Shown here: positions 4,413-5,798 of the stretch, one piece after another
Layout: every line of letters begins with the position of its first letter
Position numbering within the stretch: the first letter of the stretch is position 1
Source of the DNA: Methanobacterium sp. PtaU1.Bin242
GTDB lineage: Archaea > Methanobacteriota > Methanobacteria > Methanobacteriales > Methanobacteriaceae
NCBI GenBank assembly: GCA_002067565.1
Contig: MVQZ01000156.1
Location: 1 to 5,798 of the forward strand
Reading direction: 5' to 3'
Length of the DNA stretch: 5,798 bases
Translations under genes and position numbers: made by a program
Notes under the pieces: generated by a model
Seen by the model: the letters and a program-made list of their open reading frames with translations, nothing else
The model's database searches: none
Told to the model about the DNA's origin: nothing

Positions 4413-4670
4413 TCATTCCCCCTTTCCTTCAGCTTCCCTTGCACTCCAGGGCAAAATCGGTTCATAATAATGCTTATACAAACCCTCACTTTCTCCCTTA
4501 ACCTTAGAAGAGAGCTTCTTATCCTCTAACAATTTTATATAGCAGTCTTTATGGTACATTCCGGATTTAACCCCTAACTCTTTAGCCTTCTTTAGTTTTA
4601 TTACGATATAATCTGATTGCTGTGGTCCTGGCAGTAAGTTTAAAGGTTTTTTGCATAAGTTACATGGCAT
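4413..4670 (-). CDS. Zinc-finger-like protein, 85 aa
   Basis: The protein opens MPCNLCKKPL with C3-x2-C6 and later has MYHKDC with H40-x2-C43, together a plausible C-C-H-C zinc site, as in small treble-clef or PARP-finger-like folds in which lysine-rich helices contact DNA. A Lys-rich helix lies between (IVIKLKKAKELGVKSG) and another after it (CYIKLLEDKKLSSKVKG). The C-terminus is charged (REAEGKGE). ATG 4670 has GGAAGTGA upstream, which straddles the stop of the preceding gene 5 nt away. It is a likely nucleic-acid binder by composition; no family is assigned. Confidence 0.85.
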   Translation of the reverse strand: MPCNLCKKPLNLLPGPQQSDYIVIKLKKAKELGVKSGMYHKDCYIKLLEDKKLSSKVKGESEGLYKHYYEPILPWSAREAEGKGE

Positions 4671-4675
4671 TTATA

Positions 4676-4900
4676 TCACTTCCTTGGTTTATCGACTTGT
4701 ACAACCTTTCCCTCTTCAAAATAGATAATCCATTTTTCAAAATCAACCTTGCTTATTACTGATGCTAAGTTACCAAAGCATATTTTTAACCTGTTAACAA
4801 AATCATTTAAACAGTCTTGTATTTCTCTTATCTCTGCTTGTTCAAACGCAACGCCTTTATATGTTCCTTTAAGTGAATTTATGTCTTCAATTCTCACCAT
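4676..4900 (-). CDS. Hypothetical 74-aa protein
   Basis: The product starts MVRIEDINSLKGTYKGVAF, continues as a long amphipathic helix (QAEIREIQDCLNDFVNRLK), then a short hydrophobic helix and a C-terminal hairpin (WIIYFEEGKVVQVDKPRK). It looks like a small alpha+beta protein. No motif or family is recognised. ATG 4900 has GGAAGG 8 nt upstream and overlaps the end of the 23-codon ORF by 7 nt. Its final codons carry the ribosome binding site of the 85-aa gene. Coding is well supported by the flanking signals. Confidence 0.8.
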   Translation of the reverse strand: MVRIEDINSLKGTYKGVAFEQAEIREIQDCLNDFVNRLKICFGNLASVISKVDFEKWIIYFEEGKVVQVDKPRK

Positions 4901-4965
4901 TCATATCGCCTTCCAAGCGTTCCCATCCCATTTTTTATTAAATCAGATTCGTTTATTTCAGACAT
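4894..4965 (-). CDS. Possible 23-aa microprotein
   Basis: A short ORF (MSEINESDLIKNGMGTLGRR, ending YEW) starts at ATG 4965 behind AAGGGGTGATTGTGG, a strong ribosome binding site. It ends in a TGA that overlaps the start of the 74-aa gene. It fills the gap between two well-supported genes in the operon. It could be a real microprotein, or a leader whose translation opens the downstream start. The sequence itself has no recognisable motif. Confidence 0.5.
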   Translation of the reverse strand: MSEINESDLIKNGMGTLGRRYEW

Positions 4966-4979
4966 CCACAATCACCCCT

Positions 4980-5273
4980 TTATTTCATAGTCAAATGTAA
5001 AACATGTTGATTGGTCGGACCCTTTTCTAAAACAATCTCAGCACTTAAAATGTTATCGGTGATGATACTATGACATGGCTTGGAATACTTACCACCGAAA
5101 TTTAAATCCGTGAATGTTTCTCCCATTAGTTCCTGTTTGCTTAATTTAACTTTTGACTCATTACAAGTAACCATTAAGGTTTTACCTTCACGATTAAGCA
5201 TTCTAATTCCTTTGAAAGGTTTATGGTTTATTCCGTCCGGATTTATTAATTTAAACAAGTCATCGTATTTCAT
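4980..5273 (-). CDS. Hypothetical 97-aa protein
   Basis: From ATG 5273 the product begins MKYDDLFKLINPDGINHKPF and then reads as a beta-rich protein (GIRMLNREGKTLMVTCNESK, then SAEIVLEKGPTNQHVLHLTM). GGAGGG is 8-9 nt upstream; TTG 5279 in the same frame is only 3-4 nt from that motif and is less likely. No family is recognised. It contains two Cys and no zinc-site pattern. A tandem of ribosome-binding-like motifs (GGTGA, AAAGGAG, AAAGGAGGG) fills the short spacer before it, which suggests strong translation. Confidence 0.8.
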   Translation of the reverse strand: MKYDDLFKLINPDGINHKPFKGIRMLNREGKTLMVTCNESKVKLSKQELMGETFTDLNFGGKYSKPCHSIITDNILSAEIVLEKGPTNQHVLHLTMK

Positions 5274-5302
5274 TTCCAAATCCCTCCTTTTACTCCTTTA
5301 AA

Positions 5303-5365
5303 TCACCTTACTCTTCCAGCCCTCTTTTCATACTCATAAAGAAGTTCAATCAGTTGATATCTCAT
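5303..5365 (-). CDS. Possible 20-aa ORF overlapping the MazG-like gene
   Basis: A +1-frame ORF from ATG 5365 encodes MRYQLIELLYEYEKR and then AGRVR, ending at TGA 5303. It overlaps the last 20 nt of the MazG-like gene. The helical, charged sequence looks like real protein, but there is no Shine-Dalgarno. It could be a coupled microprotein, the remnant of a longer gene, or an alternative C-terminal end reached by frameshift from the MazG-like gene. Confidence 0.35.
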   Translation of the reverse strand: MRYQLIELLYEYEKRAGRVR

Positions 5366-5654
5366 TGTCTATTTTTATTCTATTTTTAAGACGTTCTAAC
5401 TTAAAATCAAGTTGTTGGTCAACTGTATCCTCAAAAATACCATCCCACATCTTAAATATCTGTCTAATCATAATATATACATCAACAGCTTCCTCAATAA
5501 TGTCCCTTGCAGGATAAGTGGATGGAAATCGTTTATGTTTAATAATTGCTTTTGTTAACTCTGCCATTTCCTCAATAGCAATATCAAACTGGATGTCTTG
5601 CCCATATAATTTCAAAGCATCTTCTAAAATCATACTTCGCTCTTTTTTATCCAT
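5346..5654 (-). CDS. MazG-like nucleotide pyrophosphohydrolase
   Basis: The 102-aa form from ATG 5654 has the family signature: AIEEMAELTKAI with E28, E29 and E32, and IIEEAVDVYIMI with E54, E55 and D58. These EExxE and EExxD motifs bind Mg2+ in all-alpha NTP pyrophosphatases of the MazG/dUTPase superfamily, which hydrolyse NTPs or dNTPs to NMP and PPi. Single-domain versions of about 100 aa are common in phages and are thought to adjust nucleotide or alarmone pools. AAAGGAGG lies 10 nt before ATG 5654. An upstream in-frame ATG 5699 overlaps the previous stop (ATGA) and would add 15 residues; those residues look like translated ribosome binding site rather than protein. Confidence 0.88.
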   Translation of the reverse strand: MDKKERSMILEDALKLYGQDIQFDIAIEEMAELTKAIIKHKRFPSTYPARDIIEEAVDVYIMIRQIFKMWDGIFEDTVDQQLDFKLERLKNRIKIDNEISTD

Positions 5655-5659
5655 GTTTT

Positions 5660-5695
5660 TCAGTCCTCCTTTATCCCTAGTTTTTCTTTTTCCAT
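5660..5695 (-). other. Possible 11-codon leader ORF before the MazG-like gene
   Basis: An ORF encoding MEKEKLGIKED begins directly after the TGA of the upstream gene, with GAGGTG 7 nt before its ATG, and stops 5 nt before ATG 5654. It contains the AAAGGAGG of the MazG-like gene. It may be a leader that couples translation, or may be meaningless if ATG 5699 is the real start. Confidence 0.25.
5665..5672 (-). promoter_or_regulatory. AAAGGAGG ribosome binding site for the MazG-like gene
   Basis: This near-perfect Shine-Dalgarno is 10 nt from ATG 5654 and is the reason for choosing that start over ATG 5699, which has only a GAGGTG 2 nt away. Confidence 0.5.
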
Positions 5696-5798
5696 TCATT
5701 CCACCTCACTCAAATCTTCAGCACCAACCATACCAGCATCACCATAACCAGCACCATAACCCATCTGGTACAGTTTTCTCCCTTCCCTGGTGTCAATT
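5696..5798 (-). CDS. C-terminal end of a Gly/Tyr-rich protein (5' end beyond window)
   Basis: Only the last 33 complete codons are present. They read IDTREGRKLYQMGYGAGYGD, then AGMVGAEDLSEVE and TGA. The pattern of repeated GY/GD steps after a basic stretch resembles the Gly-x-x-x-Gly spaced tails of small phage proteins, but no family can be named from this fragment. The other two minus frames are closed early or uninformative, and the TGA overlaps a downstream ATG (ATGA), which supports this frame. It is the first visible member of the upstream unit. Confidence 0.65.
   Translation of the reverse strand, partial: IDTREGRKLYQMGYGAGYGDAGMVGAEDLSEVE

Noticed and set aside
1..5798. tRNA, rRNA, CRISPR array, insertion sequence or integrase
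   Set aside because: I saw no cloverleaf-like segment with TTCGA and CCA, no regularly spaced repeat-spacer series, no transposase or recombinase motifs and no long terminal inverted repeats.

Overview
The window is AT-rich, and every supportable gene lies on the minus strand, so transcription runs from position 5798 towards position 1. Genes are very short (about 20 to 260 codons) and packed end to end. Many are joined by ATGA, GTGA or longer start/stop overlaps, and most have a Shine-Dalgarno of the GGAGG / GGTGA / GAGGTG type. No host housekeeping gene, rRNA, tRNA, transposase or CRISPR array is visible. This is the texture of an accessory or early region of a virus, provirus or plasmid. 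The best clue to the host is a TFIIB-type zinc ribbon (C-x2-C-x15-C-x2-C ending in CGLVL), preceded by a gene that resembles a TFB cyclin repeat. With the Shine-Dalgarno-rich starts, this suggests an archaeal element, most likely of a methanogen; that assignment is inference.

Upstream unit (5798 to 3527): the 3' end of a Gly/Tyr-rich protein, a MazG-like nucleotide pyrophosphohydrolase, a possible 20-codon ORF, a 97-aa unknown, a 23-codon ORF, a 74-aa unknown, an 85-aa CxxC/HxxC protein, a 79-aa unknown, a 65-aa double-CxxC protein, an 86-aa member of the phage MGTNYY family and a 52-aa Cys-rich protein. The last stop codon runs straight into a T7 tract, a plausible archaeal terminator.

Downstream unit (3526 to about 257): a spacer with a TATA-like box, the 144-aa cyclin-repeat-like protein, a bulged inverted repeat that starts directly after its stop codon, the TFIIB-ribbon protein, a complete calcineurin-like metallophosphoesterase, a small HExxH metallopeptidase-like protein, a 53-aa zinc ribbon, a 110-aa unknown, a 58-aa zinc-finger protein, and 94-, 46- and 42-aa unknowns. 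Several of these small genes become visible only when the gaps between longer ORFs are translated.

Left end (256 to 1): a spacer with a small palindrome and three TGAGGCA direct repeats precedes the start of a secreted protein cut by the window edge. Its signal peptide is out of frame with the best-placed ATG by one base at a T6 run.

Taken together, the window looks like a virus-type cassette of nucleotide-pool control (MazG), nucleic-acid or nucleotide phosphoesterase, peptidase, possible transcription-factor mimics and a dense series of zinc-binding microproteins. The most interesting candidate system is the two-gene, order-inverted TFB-like pair with a structured RNA element between its genes. 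No stretch longer than 300 bases lacks a gene.
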